A stretch of DNA of 64,000 nucleotides. It comes from Isoetes taiwanensis (lineage: Eukaryota; Streptophyta; Lycopodiopsida; Isoetales; Isoetaceae). Each line of letters opens with the position of its first letter. Position 1 is the stretch's first letter. Both the position numbers and the translations under genes were made by a program. The stretch is from contig JAJEKV010000005.1 of NCBI GenBank assembly GCA_021234155.1, forward strand, positions 24,811,584 through 24,875,583. The letters are read 5' to 3'. This document shows positions 11,414 to 23,244 of the stretch, in pieces. Below the pieces are notes generated by a model. The model saw nothing but the letters and a program-made list of their open reading frames with translations. It was not told where the DNA came from and ran no database searches.

Positions 11414-12640
11414 TTATAGACAAATGAACCAAATGATTAAAATATCAAATATACCATTTGTAGTTGCAGCATTCGCAAAGTTATTGAGTTGCAATCTATC
11501 GTTTATAATCAAAGTATACCTATTTTTGTTTGGATGATATGTCAACCATACAAGCGAGATGATAGATTCAAGGTCAATAACTTGATTATCAGTCAAATAG
11601 TAAGCGAACCATGTGTGTCCTCTAGCTGCCAAATTTTCATGTTCCGCATACCAAGCAAGGTTAAAATGTACATTGAATGATGGTCTGTCACTCAAATCAA
11701 TAGGTTCTCTACTTTCTCTCCATGCATTACCCACTTTACGTCTCATGCTCAACACCCTACCTATGTACCAGCGCTTTTGGATGCACTTATTTGCATGCGG
11801 TTCCTCTCCTCGCTTTCGTTTTCTATCTGAGTGCTTTCCTTTCTTTATGCATGCACCTTCTTCTACGTCAAACAATATAGCACAAAACCAATTCCTAACG
11901 ATGTTGCTGCATTTAACTTCTTCTTGGATGAAATTAAATATGCCTGGTTTTTTACCCTTGTTAATTTATCCTTAGATAGCCAAGGATTACCATTTAATTG
12001 GCTAACCAAAGTGGATTTGCAAATCTGCTTTCCATCTATATTCACTTTATAATCGATCTTCACATCACTCTTGTCTAATAGCTCATCAAACACACGTCGT
12101 AGCTCTGATTGTGCAACCACCTCTTCACTTTCTTCTGGGCTATAATGATCATTACCTCCAAAATATCTGTCTCATCCGCGATGTGGTTGCTTTCTAGTTG
12201 CGTATAATAATCAGGATGAAAGAAATCCTCATGCATCCAAGGTTTGTCCCACCAATTGCTTCCATTTTTGCTACTACATTGAATTCCAACTGCATTACAT
12301 AAGTCTTGTGCAATTGCGAATCCTTCTTTCAAAGCATCCACTAACTTGGCATCTGTGCTTACAAGCTCATAGTCAGAGAGATCACATACTACTTCCTTTC
12401 CACCGACATTAACTTTTCTTTCCAATACCTGCCAAATATGTTCCTGTTTTTCATGTGCCTTAGGAAAAAGCAACTGTGACAAACTCTGAAATTCAGCCAC
12501 GTGGTTTAATGCACTTGCGCTCTCTAGTAAATCAGCACCAGTGTAACATCTTTCATTTCTCACCATGCCCCCAATTTTGGAGAAGAAGTTCTCACAAACA
12601 TCAGACCCTGTAGATTCCAATGGAATAGCAAGATGCCTAA
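11414..12640 (-). pseudogene. Unrecognised transposase-like ORF, frameshifted
   Basis: Three consecutive minus-strand frames (12620-12075, 12120-11863, 11875-11414) read as one broken protein of about 390 residues. The first has STGSDVCENFFSKIGGMVR, reminiscent of helical C-terminal regions in some DDE transposases ('D-ENFFS--R'). The last has a basic run followed by KRWYIGRVLSMRRK and FNLAWYAEHE. Frameshifts lie near 12100 and 11870. I do not recognise the family. A degenerate or domesticated DNA transposase is my best guess, and a decayed host gene is the alternative. Confidence 0.35.
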
Positions 12641-13435
12641 TATATATCTAATTAGGAGAACAACATAGTGGCATGAGATTTGAATGTCCATGGAGGTTTG
12701 CTGACTAATAAAATTCTTTTGATAAACAATGATCATCGTGATCTATTATCCACAACATCCATAACCTACCAAGTATAAGGGAAGTATAATCATATCTGTT
12801 AATTGGCTACAGTAATTGCTTTCCTAAAGATAATTTGTGAAATAAAAAAATACCTGAAGCAATGAAATAATTTTACAATTTTCTACCATTTGTTTGCTCC
12901 TAACTGAGAGGAAACTTTGCCACTGATCCAGTTCTGACTTTTACCTAACTGAGATGTTAAACTGTGTGCAATGATGGAAAACATAATGATTATGCAGAAT
13001 TTACTCTTATGGAATTTACATATCTGTATTAAGAAATGGTGACAGGAAGCACCAACCAAATACATCTATTATTATCATAATGCAAACTTAAGGAGTCTTC
13101 TCTGTTCTCTTTTATGGTCAGTACTATTTGGCCTGTTTGAGACATAGGGACCTGCTTTTAGTATGTCGACAACTCAGAAAAGTTATAAAAATGCCCATGC
13201 CCTTGCCCTTTAATCAATATTAGAACTACTACAGAACAAAGTGGCAGATATCAGAACATGTCACAATTAGTTGTACTACAACAGAACAAAGTGACAGATA
13301 CATCAGAAAGATATCCATATGTACATGATGGACAGATTTAGAGTAACTCTAAAGATGGTTTAAACATTATAAAGACTAAAGACTAGTTGGTGTAAAAAAG
13401 AAAAATCATGTTGGATTGTGATTCACACCTTACTG
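12641..13435. other. Intergenic, no gene recognised
   Basis: AT-rich sequence without coding signal. A short imperfect direct repeat around ACAGAACAAAGTG-CAGATA occurs near 13231 and 13277. Confidence 0.4.
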
Positions 13436-13663
13436 CTACATTTGTGTAAAAAGCAGCAAAACCTCAATGCCAACAAGAGTAATACATGCAGTACACTTAA
13501 GCTCCTTCATGTTTTGCAAAAGTTCATCTAAACAACTTCTTCCACATTCCATTGCTGCTAAGTCGGAGCATGCAGAAATGGCACTAACGTGCATGACCTT
13601 GTCTGGCTTTATTCCTTCATGTTGCATCCATGCTCTGAATATCCTGCCATCATGGTATTCCAT
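13436..13663 (-). pseudogene. PPR repeat fragment
   Basis: The minus strand encodes WMQHEGIKPDKVMHVSAISA followed by CSDLAAMECGR. This has the spacing of a pentatricopeptide repeat (-GxxPDxVT-xSxLxACSxLGxxxxGR). Only about one and a half repeats are visible. PPR proteins bind organellar RNA in plants. This piece may be the C-terminal continuation of the PPR pseudogene at 20131-20960, separated by retroelement insertion, but that link is inference. Confidence 0.55.
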
Positions 13664-14639
13664 GTAACAGCAGTTTTGAGGACATGCTAATGAACACTTC
13701 CCTTGTGCTCTTCAAATCGCCACATTAGCATACATACAATCAAGGCATTACACAAAATGATGTCTGGTATATGCCTATCTTTGTGATCATGGCATGAATC
13801 TGTTTGCCCTGATTAAGGGCTCAAGGCAACTTAATACATGAATCTATTTGCCCTGATTAAGGGCTCAGCATTTCTTATCATACAACTTTCGTGCTCATTA
13901 CATGTAAATAATAAAGCTCAGGCAGCAATGAGCAAACTAGTTTCAATTCCAGAATTTTCTATGAAAACTAGTGCTACGTCCTTTCCTGTGGACCCTGAAC
14001 AGAGCTCTCATTGTAAGCTCATCTGATCTTTCTTGCATGGTTTTAATGAGTTCTATATAGGATATTTTCCCAATGTATACCATCTCCTTGTATATCTCCA
14101 TGTCTATAGGAGCATACTTTGTTAATCTGAGCAATCGATTTTTAGACTTGAAGATTTTAAATGTTTCTTCCAATGCCCTCAACACAGAAGGATTTTACTG
14201 AGAAATTTCACAGGTCATATATTGCATTTCTCAAACATCCGTTAGCTTTGTTTGTTCAAGTAACACGCCTACATCACTTCAGATTTTAATTGAATTCTGG
14301 CCCGATCTAGTTGATCACTTGGGGAGGATTGTTATAAAGCTTCTGACTAGGAACATCGAACTTATACAAGATTCAAATATCCAAAGAAAACAATAGTGAA
14401 GGAAGAACCTTGTAAAATTACCTCGAAACACAAAATGTAAGCTCCCTCCTAGATCTCGCCAAATTAACCCATCCACTCCATCCTATACGAATTGCTCATC
14501 CCGCCAAACACCTTGCCCTTTTCGTGCACATATGCATTCAAAATCATAAAACCATATTTTAGTCGTACGTATATGATACGAAACTAAAAAAAAAAAAAAA
14601 ACATATTGTTAACGCACATGGTGTATACGAATTGTATAG
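13664..14639. other. No gene assigned
   Basis: The phrase ATGAATCTGTTTGCCCTGAT with AAGGGCTCA occurs twice, near 13796-13825 and 13838-13868, as a short direct repeat. A minus-strand open frame at 13943-14185 contains EIYKEMVYIGKISYIELIK but matches no family I recognise. A run of 18 adenines lies near 14586-14603. Confidence 0.35.
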
Positions 14640-15072
14640 AGTGAAACCCCCGGGTCAACCATGCTGACGCCATGCCTCCGTGCTCCGCACGTCGCCACGG
14701 TTTGAAATACTTTTTGAACTCAGAGAGCTTACAACCTTTAGTGTGTCCATATTCCTGATAGTACTCCTCAAAAGTTTTTAGAAATTTGTTAGCATTCATG
14801 CTTGGATCAAAAGTAGGAACAGGAATTGGCATATTCAACTTATTCAACTCAAAGTAATGGCAAGGCATACCTGTATTTGCTTGTATACTTACTAAGAGTG
14901 CTGCAGTAGAGGCTTCATGATTCTCTTGTGCTTCAGCATGTTCAGATGCTTCATTAGTTCTCCTGGGAGCCATACGTTCGAATTCCAGGAAATGATCTCT
15001 CATAGCCGGTCTTTCCTCAAAGATCTTGATGCGTTTCTCGCCTCGAAGCCCTCGAAAAAACTTAGAGCTCAT
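14640..15072 (-). pseudogene. Tat-like gag N-terminal fragment
   Basis: The minus-strand peptide contains YFELN, FDPSMNANKFLKTFEEYYQE and YGHTKGCKLSEFKKYFK. It is clearly paralogous to the gag start of element D (37040-37260), where the same blocks occur in the same order. It begins at 15072 and stops matching near 14690. It is a truncated gag piece of the same Ty3/gypsy lineage, more diverged than D. It abuts the family C fragment to its right. Confidence 0.7.
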
Positions 15073-15339
15073 TTTTCCCTTTTAAAATCCCCTATGGCAA
15101 TGAAGATGATGTGTATGATGACTTGGCCATTTTTGAGTGATGAGATGGGTCAATTTCAATACCAATGCATATAATTTGCATCCTTTAGGCAAATTTTGAC
15201 TTTTAATTGCTTCCTCTAGGAATTTTGCATTTTCTCTCACTGCCTTCCCTATTATATGTCTCCTCTTTTTCCTTGATCATGATCCCCTATTTTTGAAATC
15301 GATGAAGTCATTATTGTCTTCTTACTAGGGCAAGGGGCA
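15073..15339. other. Junction between two retroelement fragments
   Basis: No ORF is recognisable. The left part probably belongs to the untranslated leader of the Tat-like fragment. The boundary with family C lies somewhere near 15300-15340, and neither a target duplication nor an LTR edge is visible. Confidence 0.35.
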
Positions 15340-16415
15340 TGGGAGCTCGTCATGGCTGGACTTGGGTGTTCTGCAGTTGTCTAGCGTTGTTGCGCCTTTT
15401 GTTGATGTTGCCCCTATCCTGTTAAATTTGGTGCTCTTGCCGAGGTGCCGGGTAGGGGCCTTTTCGTTGTTCTCCCTCGATTCCCATCCGGCTCCTAGAT
15501 CGCTAAGAACTCCTCCTCTGTGGGTAACTCTTGTTTGTCATCATCGCATGATCTTGCGGTGTAGGCTTATATATATCTGTTGATGATTGGCCAGTGTACA
15601 TCCGACCCTCCCTTATGCTGATGGGGAAGTCCTGTATCTCCCGGTCGATGAAGTCATCAAGGTCCGGTTGTTGACGTAGGAGATGCAGGAGCTCGTCTAT
15701 CCTGTAGCCCCTGTCCCTGCACTTTGTGAGGTTCTTGATGTCCTGCAGGCTCAGGTACGCCTCTCCTTGGATGATTACCGGGGTTAAGCTTGTGATGCCT
15801 AGCCCAAGTGGTGGAGTTGTCCCCGTGGTTCTCAGCCCCTCTTCAAAGCTTTGAAGTTCCTTCTCAGCTTGCTGCCTCTCCTGTGCTGGGTCGATGTCTA
15901 TGATGTCCTCTACGTCCGACCCACGTCCTTCATCTTCCTCTTGTTCTGCCTCCTCATACTTGAGAAGCATCTGCCCTTCTTCACCTGCTGCCATGGCCAT
16001 AGGCTCGAGCTCTAGAGGTTGGACAGATGGTTCTCCTATCTGGGTTTGGGCTCTATGGGATAAGAAAATGGCTACAGATATGAGAAGTATCTCCTCCTAT
16101 TTATAGCTACGGGCATATAATTGGGTAAGCAGCTGGCCTTATTTTCTAGGTATTTGTCTATGTTTAGGATGTCCTGCAGGGCTGACTTAAGGGCCATGCT
16201 GGGGGCAAAGTATCCTATGCAAGGTGGGAGCTCTACCAGAGACGGTCCTATCTTGGCATGGAACTCAGACATAATGTCTTGGTAAAAAGGGGTGGCATTG
16301 ATGGTGGCTTCCACATCAAGCTCCTTCTGGAAGACGGCAAAGACGAAGTTGATGTCGGCCTCGGCCACATGGGAACGTGGGCTGGCCTACCATCGCAAAG
16401 CGAGGAGGTTGCCAT
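15340..16415 (-). pseudogene. ORF2 of retroelement family C (unknown function)
   Basis: The minus-strand ORF starts at 16415 (MATSSL) and continues with frameshifts to about 15340. It is homologous to ORF2 of family B. Shared segments are TPFYxDI, LPxYM with NRxRYxS, the block PVIIQGEAYLSLQDIKNL versus PIVIDGEEYILANDILNL, GxRIDELLxL, and YTGQSSTDI versus YAGETMSDI. Between these lies an acidic stretch (EEAEQEEDEGRG). There is no membrane segment and no known catalytic motif. It sits upstream of where gag should be. Its conservation between two divergent families argues for a real function, which I cannot name. Confidence 0.6.
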
Positions 16416-16693
16416 GGTCTATTAGCAGTTGGGGATGTCAAACAGATGGGGAAGCGCCTTAGGGGTCTGGAAAATCGGCTTGGAGTGAGGAGCAAGGGTG
16501 TAAGGTGCAAATGAGGGTGGTAGACCTATTTATAGCCAAAACCCTAATTTTGGAAAATTTTAGGGCTTGGTAAAACCTATGATTCTAGGGTATTGCTATG
16601 CAAAAGACAAGCTAATCATGCTAAGGATCTTATTGCAACAAATTTCATCCAATTTGGAGAAAGTATGGACAAGTTAGGACAATTTTAGTGTGA

Positions 16694-18329
16694 CCACTCA
16701 CACAAATGCGCCAGAGGATCAATCCCGAACGGATTTGGAGCAGTTTAATGCAGGGCACTCTGTGAGGGGTGGGGCCTTGTTTGGGTCGAAAATGATGTCA
16801 AACATGCAAACTAAGGGTATAATCCTGCTTATATCATCGAGATAGGTCGGATTGAGCCCTTACTTGCTTCATTTGGACAAGTTTTGGCCTAGTTTTGGGG
16901 TCGACCACTCACCACGGTCGCCCGCGGGATCAAATCGGATCCTGAACGGATTTGGTCTGGGCGCACTCTGTGAGGGGTGGGGCTCCATTTGAGTTTGGGT
17001 TGGCCAATTTCTACAATCTAAGGGTCAAATCCTACTAAACAAGGTGAGCTAAGTCGAATGGTGCCCTTACTTTCTGCATTTGGCCAAGTATTGACAAAGA
17101 TCAGTGGTCGACCACTCACACAGTGTGCGAGAGGCTAATCCGAGAATGACGGATTTGGTCCTGGCGCACTCTGTGAGGGGTGGGGCCAGAAATACTGAGT
17201 CTTGCTTCAATTTTGGCAATTCCAAATGCAGATATCGTTAATACAACCTAATTACTTATAGCTTTACACGTTAACATGATCAAAACATAAATTTGTATTT
17301 ACCAAAAGTTGTGTATTTACGATAACTAGCAATCTTCTTTCTGCTGTGAGCTCGTGGATGTTGCAACCGAGTACTTGATAGTCGAGAAGGTTCTTCATGC
17401 AGATGATTGACGTATGTCTTTCATTCGATGAAGATTGTTGATAGGCCAGTTGTGCCCTGTACTACTCGCTTCGTTGGTAGAGGTGTTTGCCATAGTGCTT
17501 CCTCTCTTGGGTCTGCCTTTTCACAGTCCTCCCTTATGTTGTCAGTACATTGTCTGGGTCTTCAATGTCTTCAAAAAGTCATGCCCTTTGCTCTTCTGTG
17601 GCTCTAGCCTTGTACCCTAAAAGTTATTGCTTCTATTTCTAAACAAACCCTAATTTGGAAGATAGAGTTTAGGGTTTGAGCAATTTTGGTCATTTTGAGG
17701 TGGATTATAATACTTTTAGCCTAATTTGAGGTCATAAATGGATTCTAGACTCTTTAATGGTCCTAACACAACAAATCTCAAGCGATTTGGAGCTGTATAA
17801 CTCAAGTTATGAAGGTTCAAAGTTTTGACCACTCATACAGTGCGCCAGGATCAAATCGGATCCTGAACGGATTTGGTCTGGGCGCACTCTGTGAGGGGTC
17901 ACCTCTTTTTGGGTCCAATTTTCAATTTACAAGGGGTTTCTTAGTGTTTTAACATGCAAAACTAGCTAGAATCAAGGGAATAAGCTGAACTGCACTATTA
18001 GATTAGCTAAATTATGCATCTAATGTAAGATTCACATGAGCTTCTGAAATAGCAGCAGCGATGGAGGTGGGCGTGACCAGCGGTGCAGCAGATTCTAGCT
18101 GCTGCAGTTTCGCTGATGGGTGTACACGAAACGGCAAAAAAATTTGCAGCACTGCTATGAAATCTGCAGCGCTGCTTAGGATGTCACGCCGCTTTGCAGC
18201 CCGCGTTTTTTTATTTTTATGCATGTGAACAGGCCATAACTAGTCAACATTGGGTCCACCACTCACACAGTGCACCAGGATCAAATCGGATCCTGAACGG
18301 ATTTGGTCTGGGCGTACTCTGTGAGGGGT
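16694..18329 (-). repeat. Array of five hairpin repeats in family C leader
   Basis: Units lie at 16694-16771, 16903-16980, 17109-17183, 17828-17899 and 18257-18329. Each is bounded by CTCACACAGTGCGCC on one side and GGCGCACTCTGTGAG on the other (plus strand), which are complementary. The core is ATCAAATCGGATCCTGAACGGATTTGG. The first three starts are 209 and 206 bp apart; larger gaps follow. Sequence between units is unrelated to them. Family B has a comparable array with different sequence in the same position between primer site and ORF2. Confidence 0.75.
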
Positions 18330-18509
18330 CACCTCTTTTTGGACAATTTAGGTTGGGTTTTTGCTAAAACTTATTAGTAACTTAGCATTAACCTATCTAC
18401 TACACTAGAAATTAGAAAAAAAATTCCAATTTTTGAGGTTCCTGCTTGGGTGGCTATTTCCCAAGACTTGAGTCTACTGTTAGTCCTATGGGAAAAATGG
18501 TCAGTGCTC

Positions 18510-18543
18510 GATCTTGGTCTACCAAGATCATGCTCTGATACCA
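18510..18543 (-). promoter_or_regulatory. Family C primer site with adjacent perfect hairpin
   Basis: On the minus strand TGGTATCAGAGC (18532-18543) is the full initiator-tRNA-Met primer site, one base from the LTR. Two bases further lies GATCTTGG-TAGA-CCAAGATC (18510-18529), a perfect 8-bp stem with a four-base loop. Family B has the same hairpin at the same offset with one compensatory change. A role in RNA dimerisation, packaging or reverse-transcription initiation is inferred. Confidence 0.75.
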
Positions 18544-18544
18544 T

Positions 18545-20128
18545 TGTGACGTCTCCTACTTTCTCTACGGTGCACACACCGTATCAGAAGGCGGAGCATT
18601 CCCCCTGACAGCCAAACTGGCAGGGGCCATCCACCTGACTTCAGCAAGGGAAGAGTAGATGTGTCATTCACCCATCTCCCATCGGGTCGACCTATCTGCG
18701 GAAGCGTGAATAAACATGAGCACATGACATAATATAACAATACAATCACCTGAAGGGTGAAACATCATATCCTCATCAATATAACAACATCAACATGAAC
18801 ACTAACAGTAAAGGGAAATCCTACCCAGGGCTCAGACTCGAGGGGGTATGACTGACGGCTTGGGCCTCCAGAAGTCATTGCAGACAGAATTCATGGCACA
18901 TGGATTTGGCTGGCATAAGAACATGGCTAAGGGTAGTCCACTCCATCCGCCCCTCCCATGCACACTTTGCAGAGTAGATTGAAAAGTGTTGGGACCTGAC
19001 CGTAGCCTGCTGGGTGAATAGCCAGAGGGGCTACTGCTACTGGGTTGCATCTCCCCAGCCCCGATGAGGCAGGAGGAGAGTCACCTCCCCTCCAGAGGCA
19101 TCCATGCCCATCATAGGCGGCTAGAGGGCCACTGCCCATATTCGACTTAACTCCATGGAAGGTGACGCATCACCCCAAGAGTGTCGAGCTCATGCCTTGC
19201 CCACACTCAGTGACAAGCCATTAAGCCTAGCCCGCATAGACCCCCGATAGGCCTTACTACCAGAGGGGTCAGTCCGCGATGAGACAAGTTCCTCCTTGTC
19301 AACCGGTCTAGCCCCGCCACCCACAACTAGGCGGGCTCCTGTGCACGGGCCGCAATAATTGGGAGCTAGTAGGCTACCTATGATCATCTGCTACATAAGA
19401 TTTAGGCCTCTACCCCCCCTTCCTAATACATGGAGGTCACAGAATGAAATACCAACATCATCACAGAACTAAAATGAAGAACATCATCTAATCTATCTAC
19501 CTAAACATCCAGAGTTAGGTTCCTTAGTTAGGGCTTATGATCTCGGGATCTATAAGGCTTCTATGGCTGATCTAACATACTAAACATGCTTATTGCCTAG
19601 CCAAAAGGCGGCTTTGCACAATAGAATGACTCGATACCTGGTCCTTGACCTGCTCCAAAGCCTCGGCATCCATGCCTCTGATCTTGCTGAAGACTGCTGC
19701 TACTCGATGATCTGTTGTGCAAAGACGGCTTTGCAGAGCCGAGCAATGCGAAATGGGGTCTTGGCTTGGCCGAAATGGCTCAAGAGAACCCTAAATGAGA
19801 GAAGGGAAAGAAGCTCTATGAAAACCCTAAAATGCAAACAGAAGAAAGGGTTTAGGGTTTAAGGGGAAGCCCTTTTATAGAAACCCTTAGGGTTAGGTTA
19901 GACATTGGCCAAATGGGGTTTAGCCATTTGGCAATGGGGTCCATGGGGTTATTAATTGTGTATGTTTATTTAACATGCACAACATTCGAGGTTGCCCCCC
20001 TAGGTGCAACTCTTGGCCCCTAGGTGCAACCCTCTTCAGCTCGCAAGTACATGTCATCCGTGACATGTACGTGTGACGTGGCAGTATAATATATGTATTC
20101 GAAGCATATGTTATGCTGGAATGTCACA
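18545..20128 (-). mobile_element. 5' LTR of retroelement family C (1584 bp)
   Basis: The plus-strand edges are TGTGACGTCT at 18545 and GGAATGTCACA at 20128, so the LTR has TG...CA ends and a longer inverted terminus (TGTGAC/GTCACA). The primer site lies one base to its left, which orients the element on the minus strand. An imperfect hairpin, AATATATG against CATATGTT, lies close to its right edge, as in families B and E. Its insertion cuts a PPR pseudogene. No second family C LTR was found, so the element is 3'-truncated. Confidence 0.75.
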
Positions 20129-20130
20129 AT

Positions 20131-20960
20131 CTGGACTTTTTAGTTTGTTGAACACTGCTTATGCTTCCTCAAAGCTTCCACATTTCACATACATGTCAAT
20201 TAGGGCATCACCAATGGACAGATCTGATTCAAGGCCACTTTTGATGATTTGATCATGTGCTAGCTTCCCCTGTTTTATTGCTCCAATGGTCCCATAGCCT
20301 TCAAGATGCTCAGAAACACGACTTTATCTGGATCTAGACCTTCGCGTTGCATTTGATCAATAAGGTCTAGCGCCATAAGGCCATCACTCTTTTGGGCATA
20401 CCCTTCTATCATTGAACCCCATGACACCACAGTTTGATTATGCAGGCTATCAAATACTTTCTGTGCATCCTCCAACAGTCTGCATTTGGCATACATATTA
20501 ACAAGGGCACTTCCAAGCCCCATATCTGACTCTAACCCACTTTCAATGACGTGACAATGTATCAGCATTCCCTGTTCTATGGCACCTATGCTAGCACATG
20601 CTTTTATAGTGCTTAAAAGAATGATTTTATCCACCTTTATACCTTCCTCTTGCAATGCCCATGTCCAGCATATCTTGCTATCATTGTACCCTAGGAAACT
20701 ACAATTCCTTTTGGCAATGCAGCAAATACATCCCTTGCTTCCTCTAAACTTTCACACCTTGCATACATATCAACCAGATAATTCCAATGATTTGGAGTCC
20801 AATTTGTTGTCAATAACTATGCTAAGTACTAATCTTCCCCGCTATAAGGCTTCCACTCTAGCACATGCTTTCAATGTGCTTGAAATTGCGGGCTTATCTG
20901 GTTTTATACCTTCATCTATCGCTAGTAATGGTGCTCGGCGTTGCCGGGCTTTAGTGCTGG
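20131..20960 (-). pseudogene. PPR protein pseudogene, cut by a family C LTR
   Basis: On the minus strand at least four consecutive PPR motifs are readable: EGIKPDKPAISSTLKACARV, EGIKVDKIILLSTIKACASI, TVVSWGSMIEGYAQKSDG and EGLDPDKVVFLSILKA. They alternate with GSALVNMYAKC-like and DALIDMYVKC-like motifs. This P/L/S arrangement is typical of plant organelle RNA-binding PLS-class PPR proteins. Stops occur in the part upstream of 20655, and a frameshift lies near 20275. Translation ends at 20130 exactly where the LTR begins. The copy is a dead gene or retrocopy, and its C-terminus is not attached. Confidence 0.8.
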
Positions 20961-23244
20961 ATTTATACAAAGATGAAGTGAGTGTTTTGGGGGATTTTCT
21001 ATAAAGGTTGCTTATACGGCTCTCTCTGTATCGTTATCAAGTTGGACTCTCACTTTATAGAAAGGAGGAATACTCCATTTTATAAGACGATTGGGCTATC
21101 CTGAATTGTTTATTGAAATTGATATGGGCATTGTATTGTAGAAAATGTTGCTTCATTGTTGCATCCATCGTGTTACATATTGAATTTGCTAATGATGCCC
21201 ATTAATATTTGACATAATTCAAGCAGTATAAGATATCCCTTTGAACCATGGAATAGCTCTCATAATGCATGGCTGTCATACACAGATGTCCATCTGCACA
21301 AAAGATGGATATGCATCCTTCACAATCAAAAGACATCTTTGTTTATTTTTTTATTTAGAGAATAGTGCATATAGATGAATAGAGCCCATCACTTCCAGAC
21401 AGTGAAGAGTCATAACATGAGCATTGTGTAGCCACGTATCTCGAACAATGGTGAAATGTAAAAAATGTTGTCAACCCTACATGAAGCCTGCAAGCCTATG
21501 GGAGCTATAGCAAAGGTCATCAACCCTACACTTTTCACTACCATTTGCAGTAACAACATTCACATGCAACAACATTCACATGCAAGATGAAGTTTGCATG
21601 GGGCAATGTGAAAAGTCAGCTATAATAGATGCATTTATGATTACAAAAGTAATGGAAACACAATGGACCACTCGTTGTTATAATTAACTTTCTAGAGTAC
21701 AGAGTATAGAATTTTGTACAGAGTACAGAGTCAAGAGCGCATAACACAGCCAGAGAGCAATTGTAAACAACTGCAACAAAAAATGAAGCTAAATTTTGGA
21801 TTCCAAGCAAAGTTCTACTTTATGAAATGTGTTCTATGCATACATACTGATATGAAGCTTGTTTAAAAACCTATCAATAGTATAACCATTCTGCTTTAAG
21901 TCCGTTGCCTACCTTTTATCAAGTCCTTGTATTTGCATACACCATTTTTTACTTCTATTGAGAAATGTCATTCATGTAAATCATATTTTTCCATTGTCTA
22001 ATGCATAGACAAATTTCAGCTAGTGAAAAGTGTGATGGCCTTGTATATTATGTAAAGCCCAAACTCGCACTAAACTTGCACTTCTATTTTCGAATATACC
22101 CATACATGTCACGAACTCAATACAACTTTGGCTCTTCTTGCTATAGTCTATACAGTATATGAACCTGCAAGAATGCATGTTCCCTGAGATCTGCATAATT
22201 AATGTACTCAGTCCCGCGGTTCAACTAAATAACAATATGGCTATTCGTTTAGAAAGGGAAAAACTATTGGATGTGCTCATAAGTATATACGTGACATTTG
22301 ATGCCCATGACATGAAGTTCTTTAAAATCATCAAGCACTACCTCACAATGTGTGTTGACAACATGTTTGTAACATCTTGCATTGTATCCTCTGAGTCTGC
22401 ATAGCAAAGCTAGTTTAGATACATAGAAATAACTTTGATTTCTTAGTCTACCGCATCCTTGCAATTCACTGGGAAATAGACTTACATCTTATACCTTCTC
22501 ACTTCCATCACGAATAATAAGGTCTCAATTTGGATGCTTGTTGCATGGAGCTCTGCATTCTGGGCTATCCTTCAGCACAAAAGATTCCGCTGCATGCACA
22601 CCAACAAAACTATTATCAGTCCATCATGCCCATGCATCTCAACTAAATTTGTGCAGTTAACTACTTCCTAGAATAATCACAACCAAATCAACATAATTGC
22701 ATGTAACTAAAAATTAGAATCAAGTTTAAATATCTGGGCTACAAATCAGAAGCAACATCACCCACCTTAAGCTTTATCGACTTGCGGCTTGCAATTTCTA
22801 GAGAACACAACACACTTATAACCTTAAGAACCTCAAGAACTTAATTTTTGAGGAAGCAAGCAAAGGAAAACGTACCAGGGCAATAAGGTTATGTCTTCAA
22901 AAGTTTCTGCAAGATCAATATTCAAAAGGGAGCGCAATTACAGATGGTTTTATTCGTAACTTAACTTCTTCCAGCCGCGCTTATTGTTGTACTTGTTTAC
23001 AACATGACCATTACACAAACACCCCAAATGAATCATGGATGCAAATATCTAAATAAGAATATTATGCTAAGAGAATATTGGCACTGACCTTGTATGCTCA
23101 AGCTCTTCTGCAGGCTCACAAATAGACTAAGTAGCCAATATAGTCCAGAGCGGAGATACTAATAAAAGAATAGAAGCAGCAAAAATGGAAGAATAGAACT
23201 ACCGCAATGAATTCTATAGAAAACTGAACACAAAACGACAGCCT
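20961..23244. other. Intergenic, no gene recognised
   Basis: I find no coding, RNA or LTR signal in this 2.3-kb stretch. Small open frames (for example near 22159-22404) have no motif. Short duplicated phrases such as AACATTCACATGCAA near 21550-21580 are the only local structure. Confidence 0.4.

Noticed and set aside
18012-18224. Possible small gene in the GC-rich insert near 18020-18233
   Set aside because: There is no motif. It interrupts the hairpin array and is more likely a small inserted repeat.
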